From Anas platyrhynchos (Eukaryota; Chordata; Aves; Anseriformes; Anatidae): DNA of 64,000 nucleotides. The translations under genes and the position numbers were made by a program. The DNA lies in assembly GCF_047663525.1 (NCBI RefSeq), contig NC_092616.1, forward strand, positions 5,431,501-5,495,500. Direction: 5' to 3'. Below the pieces are notes generated by a model. That model saw only the letters and a program-made list of their open reading frames with translations, made no database searches and was not told where the DNA came from. Below are positions 24,001 to 35,048 of this stretch, one piece after another. Position 1 is the first letter of the stretch. Every line of letters starts with the position of its first letter.

Positions 24001-27000
24001 GGAACCTCAGCAGTGTCACATAAGCGCGGGAACCTCAGCGTAGGAACCTCAACAGTGTGACCTCACAGCGGGAACCTCAGCGATGTGACCTCAGCGCGGG
24101 AACCTCAGCGATGTCATCTAAGCGATGGGACTTCAGCGCGGGAACCTAAACAATGTGACCTCAGCGCGGGAACCTCAGAGTGGGAACCTCAGCAGTGTGA
24201 CCTCAGCGCAGGAACTTCAGCGATGTGACCTCAGCGCGGGAACCTCAGAGTGGGAACCTCAACAGTGTGACCTCACAACGGGAACCTCAGCGATGTGACC
24301 ACAGCGCTGTGACCTTAGTGCGGGAACCTCAGCGTGGGAACCTTAGCGCTGTGACCTCAGTGCGGGAACCTCAGCGCAGGGATCTCAGCACTGTGACCTC
24401 AGTGCGGGAACCTCAGAGCAGGGATCTCAGCGATGTGACCAAAGCGCGGGAACCTCAGCGCTGTGACCTCAGCGCGGGAACCTCAGCGATCTGACCTCAG
24501 TGCGGGCACCTCAGCTCGGGAAACTCAGCGCTGTGACCTCAGCGCGGGAACCTCAGCGATCTGACCTCAGTGCGGGCACCTCAGCTCGGGAACCTCAGCG
24601 TTGTGACCTCAGCGCGGGAACCTCAGCGTGGGAACTTCAGCACTGTGACCTCAGTGAAGGAACCTCAGCTCAGGAATCTCATCGATGTGACCTCAGCGCG
24701 GGAACCTTAGCGCAGGAATCTCAGCGATGTGACCTCAGCGTGTGATCCTCAGTGCGAGAACCTCAGTGATTTGACCTCAGCGCAGGAACCACAGCGCTGT
24801 GACCTCAGGGCAGGAACCTCAGCGATGTGACCTCAGTGCGGGAACCTCAGCGATATCACCTAAGCGATGTGACCTCAGAGCATGTACCTCAGCGATGTGA
24901 CCTCAGCGCAGGAACCTCAGCGTGGGAACTTCAGCACTGTGACCACAGAGAAGGAACCTCAGCTCAGGAATCTCATCGATGTGACCTCAGTGCGGGAACC
25001 ACAGCGATGTCACCTCAGCGCGGGAACCTTAGCGCAGGAATCTCAGCGATGTGACCTCAGCGTGTGATCCTCAGTGCGAGAACCTCAGTGATTTGACCTC
25101 AGCGCAGGAACCACAGCGCTGTGACCTCAGGGCAGGAACCTCAGCGATGTGACCAAAGCGCGGGAACCTCAGCGCGGGAAACACAGCGATGTCACATAAG
25201 AGCTGTGACCTCAACGCTGGAACCAGAGCGATGTGACCTCAGCGCGGGAACCTCAGAGCAGGAACCTCAGCTCTGTGACCTCAGCGCGGGAACCTCAGAC
25301 TGGGAACCTCAGCAGTGTGACCTGAGCGCGGGAACCTCAGACTGGGAACCTCAGCAGTGTGACCTCAGTGCGGGAACCTCAGTGCGGGCACCTCAGCGAT
25401 GTGACCTCAGCGCATGAAACTCAGCCATGTGACCTCGGCACGGGAACCTCAGCGATGTCACCTAAGCGATGTGACCTCAGCACGGGAACCTCAGTGATGT
25501 GACCTCAGTGCGGGAACCTCAGCGATGTCACCTAAGTGATGTGACCTCAACGCGGGAACCTCAGCTCTGTGACCTCAGCGCGGGAACCTGAGCGTGGGAA
25601 CCTCAGCAGTGTCACGTCAGCGCGGGAACCTCAGCGTAGGAACCTCAACAGTGTGACCTCACAGCGGGAACCTCAGCAATGTGACCTCAACGATGTGACC
25701 TCAGCGAGGGAACCTCAGCGCTGTGACCAAAGCGTGGGAACCTCAGCGCTGTGACCTCAGCACGGGAACCTCAACGCGGGAACCTCAGAGATGTGACCTC
25801 AGCTATGTGACCTCAGCGCGGGAAACTCAGTGATGTGACCTCAGCGCAGGAACCTCAGCTCTGTGACCTCAGCTCTGTGACCTCAGCGCGGGAACCTCAG
25901 CGATGTCACCTAAGCGATGGGACCCCAGCGCGGGCACCTCAGCGCGGGAATCTCAGCTCTGTGACCTCAGGGCGGGAACCTAAACAATGTGACCTCAGCG
26001 TGGGAACCTCAGCGCGGGAACCTCAGCTCTGTGACCTCAGGGCGGGAACCTAAACAATGTGACCTGAGCGCGGGAACCTCAGCGTGGGAACCTCAGCGTA
26101 GGAACCTCAACAGTGTGACCTCACAGTGGGAACCTCAGTGATGTGACCTCAGTGCCGGAACCTCAGCGATGTCACATAAGCATGGGAACCTCAGCACGGG
26201 AAACTCAGTGATGTGAGCTCAGCGCGGGAACCTCAGCGTTGTGACCTCAGCGATGTGACCTCAGCGCAGGAACCTCAGCGTGGGAACTTCAGCACTGTGA
26301 CCACAGAGAAGGAACCTCAGCTCAGGAATCTCATCGATGTGACCTCAGCGCGGGAACCACAGCGATGTCACCTCAGCGCGGGAACCTTAGCGCAGGAATC
26401 TCAGCGATGTGACCTCAGCGTGTGATCCTCAGTGCGAGAACCTCAGTGATTTGACCTCAGCGCAGGAACCACAGCGCTGTGACCTCAGGGCAGGAACCTC
26501 AGCGATGTGACCAAAGCGCGGGAACCTCAGCGCGGGAAACACAGCGATGTCACATAAGAGCTGTGACCTCAACGCTGGAACCAGAGCGATGTGACCTCAG
26601 CGCGGGAACCTCAGAGCAGGAACCTCAGCTCTGTGACCTCAGCGCGGGAACCTAAACAATGTGACCTCAGCGCGGGAACCTCAGACTGGGAACCTCAGCA
26701 GTGTGACCTCAGTGCGGGCACCTCAGTGCGGGCACCTCAGCGATGTGACCTCAGCGCATGAAACTCAGCCATGTGACCTCGGCACGGGAACCTCAGCGAT
26801 GTCACCTAAGCGATGTGACCTCAACGCGGGAACCTCAGCGATGTGATCTCAGCGCGGGAAACTCAGTGATGTGACCTCAGCGCGGGAACCTCAGAGTGGG
26901 AACCACAGCGCTGTGAGCTCAGCGCGGGAACCTCAGCGATGTGACCCCAGCGTGGGCACCTCAGCACGGGAACCTCAGCGATGTGACCTCAGCGCGGGAA

Positions 27001-27956
27001 CCTCAGCTCTGTGACCTCAGCGCGGGAACCTGAGCGTGGGAACCTCAGCAGTGTCACGTCAGCGCAGGAACCTCAGCGTAGGAACCTCAACAGTGTGACC
27101 TCACAGCGGGAACCTCAGCAATGTGACCTCAACGATGTGACCTCAGCGAGGGAACCTCAGCGCTGTGACCAAAGCGTGGGAACCTCAGCGCTGTGACCTC
27201 AGCACGGGAACCTCAACGCGGGAACCTCAGAGATGTGACCTCAGCGATGTGACCTCAGCGCGGGAACCTCAGCTCTGTGACCTCAGCTCTGCGACCTCAG
27301 CGCGGGAACCTCAGCGCGGGAATCTCAGCGATGTGACCTCAGCGTGGGAACCTCAGCGCGGGAACCTCAGCTCTGTGACCTCAGGGCGGGAACCTAAACA
27401 ATGTGACCTCAGCGCGGGAACCTCAGCGTGGGAACCTCAGCAGTGTCACGTCAGCGTGGGAACCTCAGCGTAGGAACCTCAACAGTGTGACCTCACAGTG
27501 GGAACCTCAGTGATGTGACCTCAGTGCCGGAACCTCAGCGATGTCACATAAGCGTGGGAACCTCAGCACGGGAAACTCAGTGATGTGAGCTCAGCGCGGG
27601 AACCTCAGCGTTGTGACCTCAGCAATGTGACCGCACCACGGGAACCTCAGCGTTGTGACCTCAGTGCCGGAACCTCCGGGATGTCACCTAAGCGCGGAAA
27701 CCTCGGCCGGGGAACCTCAGCGCTGTGAGCTCAGCGCGGGAACCTCAGCGTTGTGATATCAGCGCGGGAACCTCAGCGCGGGAACATCAGCGATGTGATA
27801 TCAGCGCGGGAACCTCAGCGCAGGAATCTCAGCAATGTGACCTCAGCGTAGGAACCTCAGTGCTGTGACCTCAGTGAGGGAACCTATACAATGTGACCTC
27901 AACGCGGGAACCTCTGCGTGGGAACCTCAGCAGTGTGACCTCAGTGCGGGAACGTC
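15018..27956. repeat. 14-bp satellite array, main part (~12.9 kb)
   Basis: Continuation of the left array, about 920 units of 14 bp. The A-type unit carries TGACCTCA; the B-type carries GCGCGGGAACCTCAG across the unit border, with two CpG sites. Variants are mostly those expected from CpG decay (GCGTGGG, GCACGGG, GTGCGGG). Higher-order repeats are visible: 24,941 repeats at 26,299 (1,358 bp, 97 units), 20,902 at 21,532 (630 bp, 45 units), and 16,330 at 22,700 (6,370 bp, 455 units). Because 3 units make 42 bp, open frames with a 14-residue repeat appear throughout; I do not treat these as genes. Confidence 0.97.
17366..17460 (+). mobile_element. CR1 3' tail inserted in the satellite
   Basis: About 95 bases of CR1 3' end, running through TTGGACTTGATGATCCTTAA to the terminal GATATTCTATGATTCTATG. 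It lies cleanly between satellite units. It is a heavily 5'-truncated insertion and a usable marker within the array. Confidence 0.95.
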
Positions 27957-27958
27957 AA

Positions 27959-28004
27959 CTAGTAATGGTTACGAACTAGAAACAAGCTAGTAATGGTTAC
28001 GAAC
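27959..28004 (+). repeat. 18-bp direct repeat at the ERV left edge
   Basis: CTAGTAATGGTTACGAAC occurs at 27,959-27,976 and again at 27,987-28,004, separated by 10 bases, exactly where the satellite gives way to retroviral sequence. It may be the remnant of the gag 3' end or a product of the event that joined the two. Confidence 0.85.
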
Positions 28005-28010
28005 CCATGA

Positions 28011-31000
28011 GGGGGACCGGGGGACTCTACCCTAGCAGATCCACTGGTTAAACTTAAGCTAGGGAAATTGGAACAGGAGATGGAATTTTTAATAGACACG
28101 GGAGCTTCTTATTCAGTGCTGAACCAGAAACTAATACCAGAAGATAAAGACTTTGTGACTGTGATAGGAGCCACTGGCCAACAAGAAAAAGCCTTTTTCT
28201 TAAAACCATTGAAATATAAATTGGGAAAACAAATGGGGATACATAGATTTTTATACCTGCCTGGATCTCCAAAATCTCTATTAGGTCGAGATTTGTTAGA
28301 ACAATTAGAAGCAGAAATTATCTTTGAAAAAGGGAAAATGGAATTAAGGATAGGAGAAGAACAACTAATAAATGTGTTAAGCCTGGCACTAATACAAACA
28401 GACCCTAAAAGTGAAATACCCTTAGAAATCATAAATCAAGTATATCCAGGAGTTTGGGCCACTGAAGTTCCTGGAAGAGCCAAAAATGTGACCCCAATAA
28501 TTATTAAATTAAAGCCAGGAGAAAAACCCGTTAAGGTTAAGCAATATCCTTTGATGATAGAAGATAGGAAAGGAATTAAAGAGATAATTGATAGATTTAT
28601 ACAGTATGGATTACTGATTGAATGCGAATCAGAATACAATACACCCATATTGCCAATTAAAAAGGCAGATGGGAAAAGATATAGGCTAGTTCAGGATCTG
28701 AGGGCCATAAATAAGATCACTGAGGATATACATCCAGTAGTGGCAAACCCTTATACTTTGCTGACTAAATTAAGGAATAGTCAAGTCTGGTTTACCGTAC
28801 TGGATTTAAAAGATGCCTTCTTCTGCCTACCTTTAGCCACTGAAAGCCAAAACCTATTTGCCTTTGAATGGGAAAACCCTGACTCAGGCAGAAAGACACA
28901 GTTAACGTGGACAGTGCTACCACAAGGATTCAAGAATAGCCCCACTATTTTTGGAAACCAATTAGCAAAGGAACTTGAAACTTGGATACCTCCGGACACT
29001 GAAGGGGCTTTGTTACAATACGTAGATGATCTCTTAATAGCTACCAAGACTAAAGAGAGTTGTATTCAATGGACTGTAAGTCTCCTTAATTTTCTGGGTT
29101 TAAATGGATATCGAGTCTCTCAACAGAAAGTCCAGCTGGTTCAACAACACGTGACCTACTTGGGATTTGGAATTTCGGGAGGTCAGCGAGAACTAGGAAC
29201 TGAACGTAAGGAAGTCATTTGCCGGACTCCAGAACCTCAAACGGTAAAGGAGCTACGAACCTTTCTGGGAATGACAGGTTGGTGTCGCCTTTGGATTTAT
29301 AATTATGGACTAATGGTAAAGCCTCTATATGAATTGATAAAGAGTAATCAGTCAAAGTTAGTCTGGACTGGAGAGGCACGAAACGCCTTTAAACAACTTA
29401 AACGAGAATTGATGCAAGCTCCAGCTTTGGGATTACCGGATCTCTCGAAACCCTTTTGGTTGTTTTCTCATGAGAGACAAGGGATAGCTTTGGGAGTACT
29501 AGCACAAAGACTGGGTCCCTATAAACGAGCAGTAGCTTACTTCTCTAAACAATTAGATGAAGTAAGTAAAGGATGGCCCGGATGCCTTCGAGCTGTTGCA
29601 GCCGTTGTTATCAATATACAAGAAGCTCGGAAATTTACAATGGGACAGAAAATGACAGTGTTAGTCTCCCATACAGTCTCAACAGTTTTGGAACAAAAAG
29701 GAAATCATTGGCTTTCACCACAAAGATTTTTAAAATATCAAGCAATATTAGTAGAACAAGATGATGTGGAAATTGTGGTCACTAACGTCGTAAATCCAGC
29801 TTCTTTCCTTAGCGGAACTCTGGATGAACCTATAACTCATGATTGTATAGAAACAATGGAGACTGTGTATTCTAGTCGACCCGATCTTAAGGAAGAACCT
29901 TTAGAAGATGCTGATGAATCTTGGTATACTGATGGGAGCAGCTTTGTAAAACAAGGACAACGTAAGGCAGGATATGCTGTTACAACTGCTCAACAGGTGA
30001 TCGAGTCTAAACCATTACCCCCTGGGACATCCGCCCAGAAAGCAGAGATAATTGCTCTTACACGAGCACTGGAACTAGCAGCAGGAAGGAAAATAAATAT
30101 TTGGACAGACTCTAAATATGCATTCGGCGTGGTACATGCTCATGGAGCAATTTGGAAAGAACGTGGATTGTTGACTGCCCAGGGAAAACAGATAAAACAT
30201 GCTGAAGAAATTTTAAGGTTGTTAGAGGCAGTAAAACAACCAGAGAAGGTAGCTATCATGCATTGTCGGGGACACCAAGAGGGGAATGCTGATTTTGAAA
30301 TTGGAAATCGATTGGCAGATCAGGAGGCTAAACGGGCAGCTGAAATAATTGAGGTGAAGGCAATGTCTTTGATACCAGACGGTAAAATCCAAACTATGTA
30401 CAGGGACCAAAAACCAAATTATACAAAAGAAGACTTAAAATTAATTGAAGATTTGAAAGGTACAAGGAAACCAGATGGATGGGTATATTTAAAAGATAAC
30501 CGCGTGATAATACCCTCTAATTTGATACGGCCCATAGTTCTCACAGAACATAATAAAACACATTGGGGAGCTGACACATTGCATAAGAGCATGAGTCAGA
30601 CATTAGTAGGACGAAATTTATACACAACAATAAAACAAGTAACTCAACAATGTAGCATCTGTTTACGTAACAACCCCAATACTAAGAATAGAATAAAATT
30701 TGGAATAATTAGTAAAGGAAATTATCCAGGACAACAGTGGCAAATTGATTTTTCAGAACTCCCTAGAAAAGGGGGGTTTCGTTATTTACTGGTTTTGACT
30801 GACACGTTTTCTGGTTGGCCCGAAGCTTTTCCCTGTCGAACAAACAAAGCAAGAGAAGTGGTTAAAGTCTTGTTAAATGAAATAATACCACGCTACGGGA
30901 TTCCAGTAGCAATGTCTTCTGATAGAGGTTCACATTTTTGTGCACAAGTGGTACAACAGATAAGTAAGATCTTAAAGATAGATTGGCAACTACATACCCC

Positions 31001-31562
31001 TTATAGACCACAGGCAAGTGGACAGGTAGAAAAAATGAACCATTTAATTAAACAACAAATAGCTAAAATCGGACAAGAGGCTAATTTGTCATGGCCTCAA
31101 TCCCTCCCTTTAGCATTACTCAGAATTAGAGTTAAACCTAGAGTAAAAGAGAATTTGAGCCCCTTTGAAATTTTATATGGAAGGCCATATCAATTTCTAT
31201 TTAGTGGGGAGGATCTAACGCAGCTGGGATCAGAATATTTATATACTTCTATAACTGAACTTCAAAAACAATTAAATAAAGTACATAAATTTGTGTTAGG
31301 GACCAGAGCTAGAGGGTTGGATCAACCAATCCACCCCTTTAAGCCTGGGGACTATGTATATATAAAGATTTTTTCAGGACAACCCCTAGAGGAAAAATGG
31401 AATGGACCGTATCAAGTGTTGCTGACAACTCACACTGCTATCAAGATTAGAGAACAAGCTGCTTGGATCCACTATTCCCGAGTGAAGAAGGCTCCAGGAG
31501 CTCCTTGGAAAGTAACACCAGGTGACGACGAACTGAAACTAAAGCTTAGTCGATCAAAATGA
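28011..31562 (+). CDS. pol: ERV Pol polyprotein (protease-RT-RNase H-integrase)
   Basis: An uninterrupted frame of about 1,183 codons follows a TGA at 28,008-28,010. There is no ATG at its head, because Pol of this class is normally made as a Gag-Pol fusion. In order: protease with DTGAS at codons 29-33; reverse transcriptase with YVDD at codons 337-340; RNase H with TDGSSF and WTDSKYA; integrase with an H-H-C-C zinc motif (HNKTH, CSIC), the three acidic residues (QIDF, SSDRG, VEKMN) and a C-terminal domain ending in [13 protein letters not shown]. All expected catalytic residues are present. The frame ends with TGA overlapping the env ATG. With gag and the 5' LTR gone, there is no obvious way to express it. 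Gammaretrovirus-like by domain style; the exact avian ERV family is not assigned. Confidence 0.93.
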   Translation, partial: GGPGDSTLADPLVKLKLGKLEQEMEFLIDTGASYSVLNQKLIPEDKDFVTVIGATGQQEKAFFLKPLKYKLGKQMGIHRFLYLPGSPKSLLGRDLLEQLEAEIIFEKGKMELRIGEEQLINVLSLALIQTDPKSEIPLEIINQVYPGVWATEVPGRAKNVTPIIIKLKPGEKPVKVKQYPLMIEDRKGIKEIIDRFIQYGLLIECESEYNTPILPIKKADGKRYRLVQDLRAINKITEDIHPVVANPYTLLTKLRNSQVWFTVLDLKDAFFCLPLATESQNLFAFEWENPDSGRKTQLTWTVLPQGFKNSPTIFGNQLAKELETWIPPDTEGALLQYVDDLLIATKTKESCIQWTVSLLNFLGLNGYRVSQQKVQLVQQHVTYLGFGISGGQRELGTERKEVICRTPEPQTVKELRTFLGMTGWCRLWIYNYGLMVKPLYELIKSNQSKLVWTGEARNAFKQLKRELMQAPALGLPDLSKPFWLFSHERQGIALGVLAQRLGPYKRAVAYFSKQLDEVSKGWPGCLRAVAAVVINIQEARKFTMGQKMTVLVSHTVSTVLEQKGNHWLSPQRFLKYQAILVEQDDVEIVVTNVVNPASFLSGTLDEPITHDCIETMETVYSSRPDLKEEPLEDADESWYTDGSSFVKQGQRKAGYAVTTAQQVIESKPLPPGTSAQKAEIIALTRALELAAGRKINIWTDSKYAFGVVHAHGAIWKERGLLTAQGKQIKHAEEILRLLEAVKQPEKVAIMHCRGHQEGNADFEIGNRLADQEAKRAAEIIEVKAMSLIPDGKIQTMYRDQKPNYTKEDLKLIEDLKGTRKPDGWVYLKDNRVIIPSNLIRPIVLTEHNKTHWGADTLHKSMSQTLVGRNLYTTIKQVTQQCSICLRNNPNTKNRIKFGIISKGNYPGQQWQIDFSELPRKGGFRYLLVLTDTFSGWPEAFPCRTNKAREVVKVLLNEIIPRYGIPVAMSSDRGSHFCAQVVQQISKILKIDWQLHTPYRPQASGQVEKMNHLIKQQIAKIGQEANLSWPQSLPLALLRIRVKPRVKENLSPFEILYGRPYQFLFSGEDLTQLGSEYLYTSITELQKQLNKVHKFVLGTRARGLDQPIHPFKPGDYVYIKIFSGQPLEEKWNGPYQVLLTTHTAIKIREQAAWIHYSRVKKAPGAPWKVTPGDDELKLKLSRSK

Positions 31563-33736
31563 GGACATTAAGGTTGAGAGTATTTGGTAATATGGTTGGC
31601 AGAAGATTTGTTCAGAGAATTGTTTTGTTTTTATGGCTTATAGTTGTAATTGTGATTCAAGAAGGTGCCTCTGTGATAATAGAGAATGGTGGGTGGCCTT
31701 GGACTGAAGCCGTAACAACAGAGAATAAGAATCTTAATGGAAGGTTATCAGTCATTGTCATCTGGCGAACAAATGTTAACTATCTATATAAACCATCAGA
31801 ATGGCGAAAATTAGGGGAAGGGTGGACACACCAAAGAACCATAGGAGATGAAATTAAAATAGGGTGTCGAATGTTTAATGGAACGACTGACGAGAAAGCA
31901 ACGGGGATTCTGGTTAAACCGATTTCCAAAAATGGACAACAAGAGGGTTGTATTCGCCCAGGTAAATTGGATTGCTGGTATAATTTTATACTAACAGAGA
32001 ATGTAGAAATCAGCTGTTTTTGGAATAATAATAATGGCCAACAGTCCAAAGTCAATAATGGTGAGGGCCTCATGTTAAATTTTACAATATATGCGGCACT
32101 TCCTACAACAGTGAGACCCTCTACAACCCACGCCCCACCTCTAATCAAACTGGAACCCAAAATTTATGAAACTGGCCCGTATGTAGTAAGGAACACGGGC
32201 CAACAGCAATTGTTATTTAATCCAGAATGGTCACTCAAGCGTGTTGAGTTGCTAATACAAATCAACATCTCGGCAGTTCAACCAGCCTGTTCTCCTTTCT
32301 TAAGAACATCATTTGAAGACTGGACAATATGGTCACAGAAGCAAGTGCACTTCAGGGGCAGGACACGAAGAGACTTAACTGGAATGCTAGGAACAGGATT
32401 AGGAATTTTAAATGGAATTGATTCAGAAATATTAATGAATAAGCTAGCCACAGCAACAAGTGATTTGACAAAATTAAAACAACCCTTACAATCATCCTTA
32501 TTGGCATTGGGAACTAGCCAATGGCAAGTTTCAAAGGTGTTACAGAAATGGGAAAATGCAGAAGACCAAGACCACAAACTAATAATAGATGCACTTAGTA
32601 TGATTCAAGATAATGTATCCTTAGCTCTTAGTTGTATGCAAGCACAGTTATGGTTGCAGGCAACAGCTGCCCTGATTATTAGGGAAGGAAGTGAAGGCAT
32701 TTTTCCAGCTGAAATCCGAAAGGCAGTTTGGGACAATGCCAATGATTTTGAGAAGAAGTTCCAGTCTTGGTGGACCCTGGTGAATTTTACTTATGATCCC
32801 GTTGTTAACATGGCTACTGCCTTCGTGCTTACTATACGTAATGCTACAGTTTATGTTATTCACCCGATCCTTGCACTAGGATTAAACCATGAGAAGACAG
32901 TGCTTTATCCTTCAGAGCATAGAACATGGGCACGAATGGAGAATGGAAAATGGCAGTCCGTAAATCTAGAATCATGTGTTACCCGGGAACAACAAGGATT
33001 TATTTGTGAAAGTAATACAATTGATGCTCAGGACGTATGTTTTGACACGGAGCAAGGTATCTGCCACTTTGAAATTCATCCAAATACCAGTCAAAAGACT
33101 GTGCTTGTATATGTTGGTAAAGGGTGCGTGTGTTTAAGAACTGCTTGTGATTTTGTAGAAATAGACAAGGAGAATATAACTCTCCATAGCAAAAATCATT
33201 CTAATTTTTGTATTTGTAACTTTGTTAGAATCGTCGGGTGTGATTTTCTATATTTAGCACCAGTGGTATCCCACCAGCTGATCAAGTCTAACAACACAAT
33301 GTATCATAAGTTACTACCTACACCTATTGGGATGAACCTCACACTAGTGAAGCAACTAGTTAAACACCAAGACCTGATTAGAATTTTAAAAGGTATTCAG
33401 GAAAATGGAGAGAAGACTCTAATTACTGTCCATCATGATACAAAGGAAATAAGCAGAGTTTTGCAGAGAGTGAAACGAGACACAAGTCACAACTGGTGGG
33501 ATACACTTTTTGGATGGTCGCCAACTGCAACTGGGATTTTGAACACACTGAGTCACCCAATTATTGTTTTATTGATATTGGTTGGTATAAGTTTAATATT
33601 GTCTTTTGTATTACTTGTTTGGAATTGGAAATTGTTACAACGAATGTCCATGTTAGCCTCCTTGACAAATGTGCATGGCAAGGTATTGAGGGGTACATAT
33701 CATAAAGACTGGGAAGAAAATTTCCGTATTAAGTAA
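31559..33736 (+). CDS. env: ERV envelope glycoprotein
   Basis: Intact 725-codon frame whose ATG overlaps the pol stop by four bases (ATGA). The N-terminus has a basic stretch followed by a hydrophobic segment (about residues 20-38), consistent with a long signal peptide. A furin-type RTRR lies at residues 268-271, followed by a glycine-rich hydrophobic stretch ([10 protein letters not shown]) that could be a fusion peptide. A membrane anchor occupies about residues 664-690, with a short cytoplasmic tail. A second basic site, RVKR, is at 637-640. About eleven N-glycosylation sequons are visible. Unusually, the part after the cleavage site is longer (about 455 residues) than the part before it. 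There is no CC dipeptide anywhere, so the CX6CC motif of gamma-type transmembrane subunits is absent. I do not recognise the env family. Confidence 0.9.
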   Translation: MRTLRLRVFGNMVGRRFVQRIVLFLWLIVVIVIQEGASVIIENGGWPWTEAVTTENKNLNGRLSVIVIWRTNVNYLYKPSEWRKLGEGWTHQRTIGDEIKIGCRMFNGTTDEKATGILVKPISKNGQQEGCIRPGKLDCWYNFILTENVEISCFWNNNNGQQSKVNNGEGLMLNFTIYAALPTTVRPSTTHAPPLIKLEPKIYETGPYVVRNTGQQQLLFNPEWSLKRVELLIQINISAVQPACSPFLRTSFEDWTIWSQKQVHFRGRTRRDLTGMLGTGLGILNGIDSEILMNKLATATSDLTKLKQPLQSSLLALGTSQWQVSKVLQKWENAEDQDHKLIIDALSMIQDNVSLALSCMQAQLWLQATAALIIREGSEGIFPAEIRKAVWDNANDFEKKFQSWWTLVNFTYDPVVNMATAFVLTIRNATVYVIHPILALGLNHEKTVLYPSEHRTWARMENGKWQSVNLESCVTREQQGFICESNTIDAQDVCFDTEQGICHFEIHPNTSQKTVLVYVGKGCVCLRTACDFVEIDKENITLHSKNHSNFCICNFVRIVGCDFLYLAPVVSHQLIKSNNTMYHKLLPTPIGMNLTLVKQLVKHQDLIRILKGIQENGEKTLITVHHDTKEISRVLQRVKRDTSHNWWDTLFGWSPTATGILNTLSHPIIVLLILVGISLILSFVLLVWNWKLLQRMSMLASLTNVHGKVLRGTYHKDWEENFRIK

Positions 33737-33756
33737 AAGAATTTACTAGATTTTCC

Positions 33757-33770
33757 AGAAAAGGGGGGAA
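33757..33770 (+). other. Polypurine tract
   Basis: AGAAAAGGGGGGAA directly precedes the TG that opens the 3' LTR, the standard position for the plus-strand primer of retroviral reverse transcription. Confidence 0.85.
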
Positions 33771-34381
33771 TGATATAGTATAAACTCACTTTAGGATAGA
33801 ATAAAACTTGTGGTTAAAAGTTAGCAGGGACAAAGTAAATGACATCTTGTTATCTGTAGACCTTTTGTTATGTTTAAGCATCTTGTTATTTGAAAACATC
33901 CCAGTATCTGTTAACCGTTAGTCAGGCTGAGACTTGAGATAACTTGAGTCAATTGTCTTGTCTTGTTAACTGAGACTTCCTGTTATCGGCCGACCCCCAG
34001 TTAAATTGAAAGCCAACTCAGCATTTTTACAGCTTGGAAAACAACTGATTAAGCAAAGGTGAAAAGTGCATTACGAGGAAGACCTACAGCCTTCCTCCCA
34101 ACGACCACTGCCCACATCCTGAAGACCCCGGCCAACAATTCTTGGAAGACTTTTGCGCAAGCGCAAGGACTGATAAGCTAATTAGCATACGAAGCGAGGG
34201 TGGGCGGGGTTAGGTAATGAATATGTATAGGTGCTAATTGAATATTCATTGTTTTGCTGTATAAATATGAGATAGTTTGTCACTTCGAACATGCACGATA
34301 GGCGGAAGGATCCCCCGTGCATCCAGCGCTGCAATAAAGAATATACCACTTAAGGAAATTGCGGCTTTGATCTTTAAATCA
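33771..34381 (+). mobile_element. ERV 3' LTR
   Basis: A 611-bp LTR from TGATATAG to TTAAATCA; the termini form a near-perfect inverted repeat (TGATAT and TGATTT). It contains a TATA box (TATAAATA near 34,260) and AATAAA at 34,333-34,338. The right neighbour is a block that is duplicated at 44,633. An alternative end at the CA of 34,387 (GTTACA) is possible, but gives a poorer inverted repeat. Confidence 0.85.
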
Positions 34382-35048
34382 GTTACATTAGGCAAAAGAA
34401 TTTTCATAGTGTCTAGCCAAGCATTATCCAGCTCCTTACTTCAGCAGGGAGCTTTTGCAACTCCCGCTCCTCAAGCGGAGCTCCTTGTTTTTATAATACA
34501 AAAGACAATGAACAAGCATTTATTGTGTATTACACTTCCCAGCTCAAACTGGGACCCCCAGCCCCTTCCCATTATGAACTGGGACCCTTAACCCCTTCCC
34601 AGTATGAATTGGGCCCACCCCAGTACAAAGTGGGACCCCCATACCCTTCCCAGTATGAACTGGGCCCATTCCACTGCAAACTGGGAACTTTCCCAGTACA
34701 AAGCAGGGCTCCCAGCTCCAAGCCAGCTCAAACTGGGATTGTCCCCAGCTCAGACTGGGACCCCCAGCCCTTTCCCAGTATGAACTGGGCTCCCCAGCCT
34801 CATCCCAGTACAAACTGAGACCCTCAGCCCTTTCCCAGTATGAATTGGGCCCGTCCCAGTTGGAACTGGGCCCCCCAGCCCCATCCCAGTACAAACTGGG
34901 CCCATTCCCAGTACAGACTGGCCGCCTTTCCCTTTGCCCCGCCCCCCGTTGCCAGGCAACCGACGCCATTTCGTCCTGCCCCGCCGGGCTGCCCGCACTG
35001 CCTCCCATTGGCTCCCGCCCCGCGGCTTCAAACTGTCCGGCGGGAGCG
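34382..35048 (+). promoter_or_regulatory. KIF22-like upstream region, copy 1, with minisatellite
   Basis: The stretch 34,540-34,925 is a tandem repeat of about 25-30 bp units around CCCAGTATGAACTGGG, each unit being itself a small inverted repeat. The following 120 bases are GC-rich and contain an X-box GTTGCCAGGCAAC at 34,948-34,960 and a YY1-like GACGCCATTT just after it, then the ATG of exon 1 at 35,049. The same block, with different repeat numbers, is present at 44,633-45,485. Confidence 0.75.
34948..34960. promoter_or_regulatory. RFX-type X-box, copy 1
   Basis: GTTGCCAGGCAAC fits the RFX consensus GTNRCC-N-RGYAAC exactly. It lies 89 bases before the start codon. RFX factors bind such sites in promoters of ciliary and other genes; function here is inferred. 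Confidence 0.65.

Larger units (their letters stand above)
27957..34381 (+). mobile_element. Endogenous retrovirus, 5'-truncated (no 5' LTR, no gag)
   Basis: The element runs from about 27,957, where the satellite stops, to the 3' LTR end. It carries the protease-RT-RNase H-integrase frame (pol), an overlapping env frame, a polypurine tract and one LTR. The 5' LTR, primer-binding site and essentially all of gag are missing, so it cannot be a complete provirus. Pol has the gammaretrovirus-like (class I) domain order and C-terminus. No target-site duplication can be tested because the left end is lost. Base composition (AT-rich) contrasts with the GC-rich flanks, as expected for an inserted element. 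Confidence 0.93.

Noticed and set aside
12362-27956. Dozens of open frames of 60-145 codons within the satellite
   Set aside because: They occur in every frame, follow the 42-base periodicity of a 14-bp unit, and share the same 14-residue pattern. This is what a stop-poor tandem repeat produces; no start context, splice site or domain supports a gene.
15018-27956. Possible CRISPR-like array (short repeats with variable parts)
   Set aside because: Units are directly adjacent with no unique spacers, variation is by point changes, and the surrounding DNA is vertebrate.
27957-28067. Gag remnant or primer-binding site at the retrovirus left edge
   Set aside because: Fewer than 60 bases precede the TGA, and they are mostly a direct repeat; no capsid, nucleocapsid or tRNA-complementary sequence can be seen.
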